A DNA stretch of 64,000 nucleotides from a bacterium (GTDB lineage: Bacteria > Pseudomonadota > Alphaproteobacteria > Micavibrionales > UBA2020). The notes under the pieces were generated by a model that saw only the letters and a program-made list of their open reading frames with translations, was not told the origin of the DNA and searched no databases. Location: positions 62,001 through 126,000 of the forward strand of contig JAQSDV010000007.1 of NCBI GenBank assembly GCA_029945425.1, given 5' to 3'. The position numbers were made by a program, and so were the translations under genes. This document shows, piece after piece, positions 33,181-42,049 of this stretch. Numbering within the stretch: the stretch's first letter is position 1; each line of letters begins with the position of its first letter.

Positions 33181-34439
33181 CCCAGACCACCGCCTATAAA
33201 AATTCCCGCCTGCGCATGGAGGATGTGGAGCTGGCATCCGTCGCCGAAAAATTCGGCACGCCGCTCTATTGCTACAGCGCCGGCCAGATCGGGCAGAATT
33301 TTGAGTCCTATCGCCGCGCGCTGAAAAGCGTGACCGATGATTTCACGATCTGCTACGCGGCCAAGGCGAACAGCAACATCGCGGTATTGAGCCTGCTGCA
33401 AAAACGCGGCGCGGGCGCCGATATCGTGTCGGGCGGCGAATTGCGCCGCGCCCTTGCCGCCGGCATATCGCCGAAAAAGATCGTCTATTCCGGCGTCGGC
33501 AAAAGCGACGCAGAAATCACCTTCGCCATCAAGACCGGCATCATGCAAATCAACGTGGAATCCGAACCCGAACTGGTATCGATTTCGCGCATCGCCAAAA
33601 AACTGAAAAAAACGGTTGATGTATCCATCCGCATCAACCCGAACGTGGACGCAAAGACGCATGCCAAGATCACGACCGGTAAGAAAGAAAACAAATTCGG
33701 CATCGATATCGAATTTGCGCCTGCGCTGTATAAACGCGCGCTGAAACTGCCGAACATCAACGCAATCGGCGTGGCCGTGCATATCGGCTCCCAGCTGACC
33801 TCCCTCGCCCCCTATAAACGCGCTTATGAACGCGTGGCGGATCTTGTGCGTATCCTGCGCAAACAGGGCAACGATATCCGACGCGTCGATCTGGGTGGCG
33901 GCATCGGCATCACCTATCGCAACGAAACGCCGATTGACCTGTATCTGTATGCGCTGATGATCCGCGACGTGATTTTGCCGCTGGGCGTCCACATTGTGGT
34001 GGAACCGGGCCGCTCCATCGTGGGCGATGCGGGCGTGCTGCTGTCGCGCGTCGTCAGCGTAAAAAAAGGGCATAACAAGAATTTCCTGATTTTGGACGCC
34101 GCCATGAACGACCTGATGCGTCCTGCCCTCTATGGCGCATATCATGCGGTGCTGCCGCTGAAAAAAGGCGGGAAGGCGACGCTGTACGACATCGTCGGCC
34201 CTGTCTGCGAAACAGGCGATACCTTCCACATCGATGAAAAACTGCCGCAGTTGCAGGCGGGCGATCTGGTCGCGATCATGACGGCGGGCGCCTATGGCGC
34301 GGTCATGTCGTCCAACTACAACACGCGCCCGCTGGCGGGCGAGGCGATTGTGCAGGGCAAAAAATTCGGCCTTGCGCGCAAGCCGCAAACGGTTGACGAA
34401 CTGGTTAAAAACGACGTGATCCCGGGGTGGCTCGCATGA
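33177..34439 (+). CDS. lysA: diaminopimelate decarboxylase
   Basis: Decarboxylates meso-diaminopimelate to L-lysine, last step of lysine synthesis, PLP-dependent. 420 residues from the ATG at 33177, which overlaps the lptM stop. The PLP lysine is K63 in YAAKANSN. Other fold-III motifs: HIGSQ, the phosphate-binding LGGGIGI, EPGRSIVGDAG, and the substrate/active-site GPVCETGDTF near the dimer interface. The C-terminus ends VIPGWLA as usual. The stop overlaps the ATG of the next gene, giving a tightly coupled lptM-lysA-TIGR02302 unit. Confidence 0.96.
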   Translation: MTQTTAYKNSRLRMEDVELASVAEKFGTPLYCYSAGQIGQNFESYRRALKSVTDDFTICYAAKANSNIAVLSLLQKRGAGADIVSGGELRRALAAGISPKKIVYSGVGKSDAEITFAIKTGIMQINVESEPELVSISRIAKKLKKTVDVSIRINPNVDAKTHAKITTGKKENKFGIDIEFAPALYKRALKLPNINAIGVAVHIGSQLTSLAPYKRAYERVADLVRILRKQGNDIRRVDLGGGIGITYRNETPIDLYLYALMIRDVILPLGVHIVVEPGRSIVGDAGVLLSRVVSVKKGHNKNFLILDAAMNDLMRPALYGAYHAVLPLKKGGKATLYDIVGPVCETGDTFHIDEKLPQLQAGDLVAIMTAGAYGAVMSSNYNTRPLAGEAIVQGKKFGLARKPQTVDELVKNDVIPGWLA

Positions 34440-37400
34440 ATTTAGGACAGCTTCGCTATCAGCTTGTATCGCTTTTCAGCTGGCTGTCGCTATTTGCGGA
34501 GCGTTTCTGGGCATCGTTCTGGCCCGCGCTGTCGGTCGTGTTCGCCTTTGTCGGTCTGGCGGCGCTGCGCGTCTTCCCGATGCTGGGCAATGCAGGTCAC
34601 TTGCTGGCGCTGGTTGTCTTCGCCGTCCTGTTCATCGTTGCGCTGACGCGCTATGGTGTGCCGTTCCACCGCCCGTCGATGAAGGAAGTGCGCCGCGCGG
34701 TCGAAAAACAAAGCGGGCTGCTCCACCGCCCGCTGGAGGCGCTGCTGGACAAGCCCATGGGCGCGTCGAAAGAAAGCGCGGCGCTCTGGCAGAAATACCA
34801 GGCGCGGTTGAAAAGCCTGTGGAGCCGCACGCAAATTCACCGTCCGCATGCCGCTGTTGCGCCGCATGACAAATATTCGCTGCGCTACATCGCTCTCGTT
34901 CTGTTGCTGGTTGGCCTTGTCATCGGCCAGCGCGAAACAATCTTCCGCCTGCAACAGGCGCTGAACCCGGATATCAAGGGTTACCTGCGCATGAATGCAG
35001 GCGCGCTCGATGTGTGGATCGAGCCGCCGGAATACACCAATGAAAACCCGATCTTCCTTGCGACCACGCAGCTGGGCGCGACGGCCGTCGCTGGCGGTGT
35101 GCAGGTGCCCGAAAACAGTGTGCTGAAGGTGCGCATCGGCGGCCTCACCGCTCCGCCCACCCTTTCCTATGGCGATATCGAACCTGACTTTACGCAGGCC
35201 GCGCCGAAAAGCTTCACGCTCGAAATGCCCCTGACGCAAAGCGGCATACTGAAACTGACGAAATGGAAATTCCGCACGCTCGGCGAATGGCCGATCACGG
35301 TTTTGAAGGACAAGCCGCCCGCGATCGTGCTGCTGAAGGCGGAACCGACCAAGGGCGACCGGCTGCAGCTGATCTATACCGCGAAAGACGATTACCGCAT
35401 CAAGGAAGTCTACGGCTCGATCTCCCCCACGCAGGAGTTGATCAAGACATTCGGCACCAAGACGGTCGATTTCAATATCCCGATGCCGGAAACACCGCAG
35501 GATGAAAAAACCTTCGTGACCGACATGACATCGCACCCGTGGGCAGGGTCGGAAGTCGTGCTGGTGCTGAATGCGAAGGACGATATCGGCCAGACCGGGA
35601 CAAGCGCGCCGCAGAAAATTTTGCTGCCGGAGCGCCAGTTCACCAACCCCGTCGCCAAGAAAATCATCGCGGAGCGCCGCAAACTGATCTGGTACAACAA
35701 CGTGCTGACGCGCAAGGTATCGGCGCAGGCCTTCGTGGATATCGCATCGGACCTAGACGGGTATAAATGGGACAAGATCGTGTTCCTCGGCCTTGGCATG
35801 ACGTATAAACGCCTGATCTATGACGGCTCGGCGGAGGCGGCGGACTCGCTGGTGCCGCTGTTGTGGGATCTGGCCATCCGCGTGGAAGACGGCGGCCTTG
35901 CGCTGGCGCAGCGCGAACTCAGCGACGCGCTCGCGAAACTTGCCGAGAAACTCAAAGACAAGAACGCGACCAAGGAAGAGGTCGCCGACCTGATGGCCGA
36001 AGTGCAGCGCAAGATGCGCGAATATTCGCAGAACCTCGCGCAGGAAATGCGCCAGCGCATGCTGGAGGGCAAGCAGGCTCCCCAGATTTCGCAGGAACTC
36101 GCCGACCGTATCATGAAAAACATCGATATGGACAAGCTGATGAAGCAGATGGAGGAAATGACGTCTGGCTCCGAAGCCGAGCAGATGCAAAAGCTCGCCG
36201 AACACATGAAAAATTCCGTCGACCGCATGGATTCCAAACGCATGGACAAGATGCAGCAGGGCCAGAAATCTGCGATGGAAGGCCTGGAAGAGCTGCAAAA
36301 ACTGATTGAGCGCCAGCAGCAGCTGATCGACAAGACCCAGAAGCTGACCCCGCAAACGCCTGAACAGAAAAAAGCGGAAGAAGAGAAAAAGGCCGCCGAG
36401 CAAAAGCAAAAAGAGCAGGAAGACAAACAAGCACAGGGTCAGAAGAAAGAAGAAAAGAAAGAAGAACAGAAAGACGCGCAGACCACCAAGGACCAGCAGG
36501 GCCAACAGCAAAGCCAGCAGCAACAGGGCAAGCAGGGCGACCAATCCCAGCAACAGTCGCAACAGCAAGGCCAGCAAGGACAACAACAAGGTCAGCAGCA
36601 GTCCCAGCAGCAACAAGGCCAGTCCGGTCAGCAACAATCTGGCCAGCAACAATCCGGTCAACAGCAGGGCCAGTCTGGTCAACAACAGTCTGGTCAGCAA
36701 CAACAGGGACAGCAATCCGGCCAGCAACAGTCACAACAACAGGGCGGACAGCAAAGCGGCCAGCAGCAAGGGCAGCAACAGGGCCAGGGCCAGCAACAAG
36801 GCCAACAACAACAGCAAGGTCAAGGCGGCGATAGCTCCCTGCCCTCGTTCAAGCTTGGCCAGAATGGCGAGAAGAAGGAAGACGGCCAGCAGCCACGCCA
36901 GCAATCACAACCCGGCGACCAGCAGGGCCAGAAACAGGCGCAAGGCCAGCCGCAGGGTCAACCACAGCAAGGGCAGCAACAAGGTTCCGCCGGCCAGCAA
37001 CCCCCGCAGCCTGCCCCCGTCCCGCAAGGATTCCAGAGCGCGGAAGAAAAAGGGAAGCAGCAGCAGGGCGCAGGCGGTACGGAGAAAAAAGACGACGCGC
37101 CGCAAATGGGCCAGCAGGGCAAGGACAAGCCCGAACAGGCGCAAGGCATGGGTGAGGAAAAGAAAGACGCGCAAGCCCAAGGCGCAACAGGCGAACAGGG
37201 CGAGCAACAGCAGCCGCAACTGACCCGTGAAAATTCAGGCCCGCCCGTTCGCACCACAAAAGAAGGCGCCAACGAGCAGACCGGCATCCGTGGAAAACTG
37301 GGCGAAATCATGCGCAAGATCGGCGAAGGCCTGCCGCAAGTGCCGGAGAATTTCGGCAAGGCGGATCAGGCGATGAAATCCGCGCGCAATGAATTGAAGG

Positions 37401-37759
37401 AAGGCGACCCCCAAGGCTCGCTCGCCCACCAGAAAGAGGCGCTGAAGGAACTGGAAGGCGCGATGGACAACGCCGTGAAACAGCTGGCCGAACAACTGCA
37501 AATGACCATGATGAATTTCGGCATGCCGCAGGAAGGCCCGGGCTATGGCGGGAATTTCGATCCGCTCGGCCGCCGCATGGGCGGCGGAAAACCCGGCGAT
37601 AACGGCAAGCCCGGCGACGATTTCGTCGCGATCCCCGAGGAAAAAGAACGCCGCCGCGTGCAGCAGATCATCGAGGAGCTGCGCACGCGTTCCAACGACT
37701 ACACGCGGCCCAAGCAGGAACGCGAATATATCGACCGGCTGCTGAACCAGTTCGAATAG
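34436..37759 (+). CDS. TIGR02302/DUF4175 large membrane protein
   Basis: A 1107-residue protein found in alphaproteobacteria next to lysA. The ATG at 34436 overlaps the lysA stop. Two transmembrane helices lie at about 28-45 and 50-70 and a third near 148-165 (YIALVLLLVGLVIGQ). A beta-rich periplasmic region follows (about 180-390, VWIEPPEYTNENPIF), then long helices (about 400-640, with QRKMREYSQNLAQEMRQRM). Residues about 640-940 are extremely Gln/Gly/Ser/Lys-rich. The last part returns to a folded segment (LGEIMRKIGEGLPQVPENFG) ending in GDDFVAIPEEKERRRVQQI. Function is unknown; an envelope role is likely. Confidence 0.9.
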   Translation: MNLGQLRYQLVSLFSWLSLFAERFWASFWPALSVVFAFVGLAALRVFPMLGNAGHLLALVVFAVLFIVALTRYGVPFHRPSMKEVRRAVEKQSGLLHRPLEALLDKPMGASKESAALWQKYQARLKSLWSRTQIHRPHAAVAPHDKYSLRYIALVLLLVGLVIGQRETIFRLQQALNPDIKGYLRMNAGALDVWIEPPEYTNENPIFLATTQLGATAVAGGVQVPENSVLKVRIGGLTAPPTLSYGDIEPDFTQAAPKSFTLEMPLTQSGILKLTKWKFRTLGEWPITVLKDKPPAIVLLKAEPTKGDRLQLIYTAKDDYRIKEVYGSISPTQELIKTFGTKTVDFNIPMPETPQDEKTFVTDMTSHPWAGSEVVLVLNAKDDIGQTGTSAPQKILLPERQFTNPVAKKIIAERRKLIWYNNVLTRKVSAQAFVDIASDLDGYKWDKIVFLGLGMTYKRLIYDGSAEAADSLVPLLWDLAIRVEDGGLALAQRELSDALAKLAEKLKDKNATKEEVADLMAEVQRKMREYSQNLAQEMRQRMLEGKQAPQISQELADRIMKNIDMDKLMKQMEEMTSGSEAEQMQKLAEHMKNSVDRMDSKRMDKMQQGQKSAMEGLEELQKLIERQQQLIDKTQKLTPQTPEQKKAEEEKKAAEQKQKEQEDKQAQGQKKEEKKEEQKDAQTTKDQQGQQQSQQQQGKQGDQSQQQSQQQGQQGQQQGQQQSQQQQGQSGQQQSGQQQSGQQQGQSGQQQSGQQQQGQQSGQQQSQQQGGQQSGQQQGQQQGQGQQQGQQQQQGQGGDSSLPSFKLGQNGEKKEDGQQPRQQSQPGDQQGQKQAQGQPQGQPQQGQQQGSAGQQPPQPAPVPQGFQSAEEKGKQQQGAGGTEKKDDAPQMGQQGKDKPEQAQGMGEEKKDAQAQGATGEQGEQQQPQLTRENSGPPVRTTKEGANEQTGIRGKLGEIMRKIGEGLPQVPENFGKADQAMKSARNELKEGDPQGSLAHQKEALKELEGAMDNAVKQLAEQLQMTMMNFGMPQEGPGYGGNFDPLGRRMGGGKPGDNGKPGDDFVAIPEEKERRRVQQIIEELRTRSNDYTRPKQEREYIDRLLNQFE
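36481..36840 (+). repeat. imperfect Gln/Gly/Ser coding repeat in the TIGR02302 gene
   Basis: About 360 bases of short imperfect repeats built from CAG/CAA, GGC/GGT and TCC/AGC codons, coding units such as GQQQ, SGQQ and QQQGQ. Because CAG and CAA are mixed and the frame is kept, it reads as a selected protein tract rather than a simple microsatellite. Such tracts are prone to length change by slippage or unequal exchange. The antisense frame is an artefact (long Leu runs). Confidence 0.85.
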
Positions 37760-38527
37760 TTATTTGGCCTTCATGTAGGGGATCATATACGCAACGCCGA
37801 TGGCGGCGGCGACATGCTTGATCGTGTGGCCGCTGATGGTGCCGCCCAGCAGGTGAAACACTTGCGGATCGAAATGCTCCAGCACCTTTGCCACGATATA
37901 CCAGCCGAGCGTCAGGAACAGGTAGCGCGTTGCCTTGGGCTCCCGCGCGGGAAACAGCGCGATCATCAATAAAATCGCGACAATCGGAAAGAACTGCACC
38001 AGCGCATAGGGGCGCAGGTCGCCCTGCCCCAGCGCTTCGGTATGATCCCAGTACCAGACGCTGAAAAGGCCGGCGGCGAGGAACAGCGGGAACAGCCGCA
38101 CGCCCCATTTTTCGCTGACCCTTTCGCGGATGACGATCGAGAACAGCGACATAAACGCAATCGTCATCGGCAACCTGTCCCAGACCAGCGTGTGATTGTC
38201 GGGTGCAAGGTGGTAATAGCCGGAGCCGAAGGCGACCAGAAACACGCCAAGGAACAGCAGCAGCCATAATTTGAAATCCGCGGCGGAAAGGCTGGCGCGT
38301 TTTTTAAACGTTGCCGCCACGCCCCAGATGCCGACGATGGCGAAGGCCAGGTTGCCCATCACATCGCCGAAATTGGGGATGCCGAGCCACCCGCGTTTAT
38401 CCGCGAAATCGTGATAGGCGAGGTCTTGCGCGACCGGCGGCACCATGAAGGCACCGATGAAACAGATAGCCGCCACGGCAAGCAGGATGCCGATGCGCCC
38501 GCGCCGGGTAGAGGGGCAGCAGATCAT
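37760..38527 (-). CDS. ceramidase-like (CREST) membrane protein
   Basis: A 255-residue protein with seven predicted membrane helices. It keeps the CREST hydrolase motifs: FGSGYYHLAPDNHTLVWDRLP in the centre (Ser and His of the S-x3-H pattern, and Asp of the DRLP segment) and HTIKHVAAA in the last part (two His). These are zinc ligands in alkaline ceramidases and PAQR proteins. Substrate in this organism unknown; bacterial members may act on amide lipids. The ATG overlaps the stop of the CpdR-like gene (ATGA at 38524-38527). Confidence 0.75.
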   Translation of the reverse strand: MICCPSTRRGRIGILLAVAAICFIGAFMVPPVAQDLAYHDFADKRGWLGIPNFGDVMGNLAFAIVGIWGVAATFKKRASLSAADFKLWLLLFLGVFLVAFGSGYYHLAPDNHTLVWDRLPMTIAFMSLFSIVIRERVSEKWGVRLFPLFLAAGLFSVWYWDHTEALGQGDLRPYALVQFFPIVAILLMIALFPAREPKATRYLFLTLGWYIVAKVLEHFDPQVFHLLGGTISGHTIKHVAAAIGVAYMIPYMKAK

Positions 38528-38901
38528 GCGGCAAGCGCGGTCGAAATACGGCGCGTGATTTCTTCCAGCGTGAAGGGTTTGGAGATCACTTCATGCGCGA
38601 GGAAATCAAGGTTGTGCGCGCGCTGGCGCTGGTTCGCATAACCGGACATCATGAGGATTTTCGTCTGCGGATAATCCTTGGAAACTTTCAGCGAGAGGGC
38701 GATGCCGTCAAGATCGGGCATGACGATGTCGGTCAGCAGCAGGTCATAGCTGCGCTTGGTCAGCGCCTCCAGCGCGGCATTGCCGTCCGGCACCACCGTC
38801 ACGGCATAGCCCGCATAATTCAGGGCGCGTTCCACGAACTGGCGGACGGAAGGTTCGTCATCGGCCACCAGCACCCATTTGGTATCGTCATCTTTGGTCA
38901 T
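38524..38901 (-). CDS. cpdR: single-domain response regulator, CpdR-like
   Basis: A 125-residue stand-alone receiver. The acidic pocket is VADDEPS, the phosphorylatable Asp lies in LLLTDIVMPDLDG, the switch Ser in KILMMSGYA and the conserved Lys in VISKPFTLEEI. The wording around the Asp (LLLTDIVMP) and the SKPF end match CpdR, the adaptor that delivers substrates to ClpXP in Caulobacter and rhizobia under CckA-ChpT control. Its place in an operon after a zinc-ribbon protein and beside ftsE supports this. A different single-domain regulator remains possible. Confidence 0.82.
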   Translation of the reverse strand: MTKDDDTKWVLVADDEPSVRQFVERALNYAGYAVTVVPDGNAALEALTKRSYDLLLTDIVMPDLDGIALSLKVSKDYPQTKILMMSGYANQRQRAHNLDFLAHEVISKPFTLEEITRRISTALAA

Positions 38902-38929
38902 CGCAAATATCCTTCACTTATCCAAACCA

Positions 38930-39691
38930 TCACTTGTCCAAAATCGTCAGCTCGACCGTCTTGCCGTCTTCGGGCGCATCCTTGAACGACAGGTCGAGCG
39001 GAATGTTTTCGCCAGACGTCAATGTCTGCGTCTTGTCCGGCCTGAATTCCCAGCTTTTCAGCACGCCGCCATAGGCGCCTTTTAACTTCACCAGCAACGG
39101 CGGATAATCCATTTTCTGCGCCGTGGTATTGGCGAGTTTTGCCTGCAGCACCAGCTTGCGGTCCTTGCCGGCAACGCGGTTCTCGGCGACAAGTTCCGAC
39201 AGCTGGAAACCTTCGCCCGGTGCCTTCACGGTAAAGCCAAGTGTCGAATAGAAATGCGCCATCGCGGGCGCGTGGCGCAGCACTGGCTGCTTCATCACGA
39301 ACAAACCCGACAGCGTGACGAAGCAGAGCGCCATAAAAACAAAAATCCCGAACTGCGCCGCGCCCATGCCGAGCGGGCGATAGGTCATGACAGGTATCTG
39401 GAAGGTGGAGGGGAGCGGGTCTGCCGGTACAGGCATGACGGATTGCGGAATTTCGATCGTGTCTTCGTTGACGTAGTCGCCCTTCACCATGCTGCGGAAG
39501 TCGAGGTCGTCGCCCTTCGGCTCTTCCATCCAATCGGGCGGCGCAGCGGGTTCTGCCTCTGCCGTCACCGGCGGGTCCTCGTGCCACATCTCGCTGCACT
39601 GGGTGCAACGCACCGTGCGGCCAGTCGCGCCCAGCAGGCGCTCCTCGACCTTGTACACGGTCCCGCAATGCGCGCAGGTGACGTGAATCAC
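38930..39691 (-). CDS. MJ0042 zinc-ribbon membrane protein
   Basis: A 253-residue protein if it begins at the GTG at 39691 (VIHVTCAHCGTVYKV, read as Met), which has GGGGGA upstream; a TTG at 39715 adds eight residues. Residues 6-45 form the zinc ribbon (C-x2-C ... C-x2-C in TCAHCG and RCTQCSEMW). A membrane helix lies at about 135-155 (AAQFGIFVFMALCFVTLSGLFV), then a periplasmic beta-rich domain. This family sits between cpdR-type genes and ftsE in alphaproteobacteria. Function not established. First gene of the cpdR operon. Confidence 0.8.
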   Translation of the reverse strand: MIHVTCAHCGTVYKVEERLLGATGRTVRCTQCSEMWHEDPPVTAEAEPAAPPDWMEEPKGDDLDFRSMVKGDYVNEDTIEIPQSVMPVPADPLPSTFQIPVMTYRPLGMGAAQFGIFVFMALCFVTLSGLFVMKQPVLRHAPAMAHFYSTLGFTVKAPGEGFQLSELVAENRVAGKDRKLVLQAKLANTTAQKMDYPPLLVKLKGAYGGVLKSWEFRPDKTQTLTSGENIPLDLSFKDAPEDGKTVELTILDK

Positions 39692-39844
39692 GCGGTGGAA
39701 TCCCCCTTTTTTCAAACGGATACGCCAAATAAAAGTGGCATAGCCGGTTGATTAAGGATAGCATATGAATTATTAATTTTTGAGCCTTTAATTATGCGAA
39801 GCCGCTGATATTATTGAAATATCGGAAGCAACGGGGAACAGGGC

Positions 39845-40531
39845 ATGTCGATCGTCAAATTTTCCAATGTAGGGCTGCGCTACAGCACGGGGCCAGAGGT
39901 GCTGCACGACCTGTCGTTCGAGCTGCCGCCCGGTTCGTTCCACTTCCTGACCGGCCCTTCGGGTGCTGGCAAGACCTCGCTTTTAAAACTCCTCTATCTT
40001 GGCCAGCACCCGACGCGCGGGATCATCCATATGCTCGGCCGCGACCTGACATCGGTGCCGCGGCGCGAACTGCCCATGCTCCGCCGCCAGATCGGCATCG
40101 TGTTTCAGGATTTCAGGCTGCTGCCGCACCTGTCGGCCTTTGACAATGTCGCGCTGCCGTTGCGCACATCCGGTTTGGCGGAAAAAGACATCCGCCGCAA
40201 CGTGACCGAATTGCTGGAATGGGTCGGCATCGGCGACAAGATGGAGGCACGCCCGCCCACGTTGTCGGGCGGCGAACAGCAACGTATCGCCATCGCCCGC
40301 GCCGTCATCAACCGCCCGAAAATTCTGGTGGCGGATGAACCGACCGGCAACGTCGATTCCGAAATCGGCACACGCATCATGCATTTGTTCGAAGAACTGA
40401 ACCGCCACGGCACGACCGTGCTGATCGCAACGCATGACGACGAAATCGTGACGCGTTTCCGCCACCCGCAAATGCGGTTGGAGCACGGCACGATGGTGGA
40501 AGGCCCGAAACGCAAGATAAAGGCGGCGTAA
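39845..40531 (+). CDS. ftsE: cell division ABC transporter ATPase FtsE
   Basis: A 228-residue ABC ATPase. Walker A is GPSGAGKTS, the Q-loop is VFQDFRLL, the signature LSGGEQQRIAIARA, Walker B KILVADEPTGNVD and the switch His in IATHDDEI. FtsE with FtsX (one base downstream) does not transport but drives periplasmic peptidoglycan hydrolysis at the septum. AACAGGG lies just before the ATG. Divergent from the cpdR operon. Confidence 0.95.
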   Translation: MSIVKFSNVGLRYSTGPEVLHDLSFELPPGSFHFLTGPSGAGKTSLLKLLYLGQHPTRGIIHMLGRDLTSVPRRELPMLRRQIGIVFQDFRLLPHLSAFDNVALPLRTSGLAEKDIRRNVTELLEWVGIGDKMEARPPTLSGGEQQRIAIARAVINRPKILVADEPTGNVDSEIGTRIMHLFEELNRHGTTVLIATHDDEIVTRFRHPQMRLEHGTMVEGPKRKIKAA

Positions 40532-40532
40532 C

Positions 40533-41438
40533 ATGGCGAAAAGCAAACTGATCCCCGGCAAATACCAGTACGACATCGGGCTCGACCAGGGCGCGGGCGC
40601 GCATCTGGTGGCATGGTCGACGGGGCTGATGGTTTTTTTCGCAACGCTGGCACTGGCCGTCAATATGGGCCTGAACACCGTGACGCAAAGCTGGGTATCG
40701 GGGCTTTCGGGCAGCCTGACGGTCGAGATCAAGCCGCCGGTAACGGACGAGCAGAAAGCAGCCTCCGCCGAAACGGTGAAGAAAGTTCTGTGGATGACGA
40801 AACAGCATCCGGCGGTCGAGAAAAGCCGCGCCCTGCCCCGCGAAGAAATACTGGCCCTGCTGCGCCCGTGGCTCGGCGACAAGGCGCCCGGCAGCCTGCC
40901 CCTGCCCGCCATCATCGACATCACGCTGAAGAAAGATGTTGATTCAGCCGCACTGATCGCAGACATCAACAAACTCGCGCCTGAAGCCGCTGTCGACAGC
41001 CATGCCGATACGCTGGGCGATGTCAAAACGCTGGTCGCGACGGCGCGCATGTTCGTGCTGCTGCTGACGGGCGTTATCATCCTGCTGACAGCCGCATCGA
41101 TTGCGGGCATCGTGCGCTCCAAACTTGCGATCCATGCGCAGGAGGTTGAAACGCTGCACCTTGTCGGCGCGTCCGACGAATATATCGCGCGCCAGTTCCG
41201 CCACCACACGCTGAAGGGTGCGCTGAAGGGCGCGGTGGGCGGCGTTATCTGCATGGTGCTGGCGATACTGGGCGTCAGCTATATGACCCACACCATCGAC
41301 ACGGCGATTTTCCCGCATGTGCGCCTGATGCCGCTGGAATGGATTTTGATTGCCGCCGCCCCCGTGCTGGCAGGATCGCTGATCGCGCATTTCACGGCGC
41401 AGCGCACCGTCATGCGCGAACTTTCAAGGCTGGCGTAA
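40533..41438 (+). CDS. ftsX: cell division membrane protein FtsX
   Basis: A 301-residue inner-membrane partner of FtsE. The first helix (about 33-52) is followed by a large periplasmic loop of about 120 residues (VTQSWVSGLSGSLTVEIKPP onward) that normally binds an EnvC-type activator. Three more helices follow: LVATARMFVLLLTGVIILLTA, the GALKGAVGGVICMVLAILG region and WILIAAAPVLAGSLIAHF. Starts one base after ftsE, in the same operon with the DUF218 protein and PlsC. Confidence 0.93.
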   Translation: MAKSKLIPGKYQYDIGLDQGAGAHLVAWSTGLMVFFATLALAVNMGLNTVTQSWVSGLSGSLTVEIKPPVTDEQKAASAETVKKVLWMTKQHPAVEKSRALPREEILALLRPWLGDKAPGSLPLPAIIDITLKKDVDSAALIADINKLAPEAAVDSHADTLGDVKTLVATARMFVLLLTGVIILLTAASIAGIVRSKLAIHAQEVETLHLVGASDEYIARQFRHHTLKGALKGAVGGVICMVLAILGVSYMTHTIDTAIFPHVRLMPLEWILIAAAPVLAGSLIAHFTAQRTVMRELSRLA

Positions 41439-41447
41439 GAGAACATC

Positions 41448-42038
41448 ATGTCAGTGCATATCAAATCCGCACGGGTTCCGCTCGTTCTCCTGCTCGCGCT
41501 GGCGTTATGGCTGGCGGGGCTTTACGCCTTTACGCGCGGCATCTCGGAAGACCAGCCCGTGCTGGCCGAGACGGCGGATGCGATCGTTGTGCTGACCGGC
41601 GGCACCAACCGCCTTGATGCGGGCTTCGACCTGCTGGAAAAAGGGCGCGGCAAAAAGCTCTTCATCTCCGGCGTCTATCGCGGCGTCGAGGTGAGGGAAT
41701 TGCTGGAGCGGTCGCGCAAAAAAGGCGCGGGCCTCGATTGCTGCGTCGAGTTGGGGTTCGAGGCGGATGACACCATCGGCAATGCGAAGGAAGCAACCGC
41801 GTGGCTGCGGCGCGAGAATTTCAAGACCTATTACCTTGTCACCGCGAATTACCACATGAAACGCGCGCTGATGGATTTCGACGCCTATGGCGATGGCCTG
41901 ACAGCCATCCCCTACCCCGTCGAACCCGACAGCCTCGACATGCGCAACTGGTGGCGCGAGGGCGCGACGCGCGCGCTGATCTTGCGCGAATACATGAAAT
42001 TTATCGCGGCGCTGGTCTGGCGCCCCTTTGCGGCATAG
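41448..42038 (+). CDS. YdcF/DUF218 family membrane-anchored protein
   Basis: A 196-residue protein with an N-terminal membrane helix (about 8-26, VPLVLLLALALWLAGLYAF) and a DUF218 domain: AIVVLTGGTNRLDAG, LFISGVYRGVEVRELLE, TIGNAKEATAWL and LVTANYHMKRALMDF. ElyC/SanA relatives act in envelope maintenance, possibly on lipid carrier metabolism. Nine bases after ftsX and eleven before plsC. Confidence 0.88.
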   Translation: MSVHIKSARVPLVLLLALALWLAGLYAFTRGISEDQPVLAETADAIVVLTGGTNRLDAGFDLLEKGRGKKLFISGVYRGVEVRELLERSRKKGAGLDCCVELGFEADDTIGNAKEATAWLRRENFKTYYLVTANYHMKRALMDFDAYGDGLTAIPYPVEPDSLDMRNWWREGATRALILREYMKFIAALVWRPFAA

Positions 42039-42049
42039 GACAATTAAAA

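Noticed and set aside
33129..34388. Minus-strand frame of 419 codons
   Set aside because: Antisense to lysA, which has all family motifs.
35753..36727. Minus-strand frame of 324 codons with long leucine runs
   Set aside because: It is the antisense of the Gln-rich coding tract in the TIGR02302 gene; CAG/CAA read backwards gives Leu. No start signal or family.
36481..36840. CRISPR-like short repeats
   Set aside because: The repeats are imperfect, in frame and coding for Gln/Gly; there are no equal-length spacers and no cas genes.
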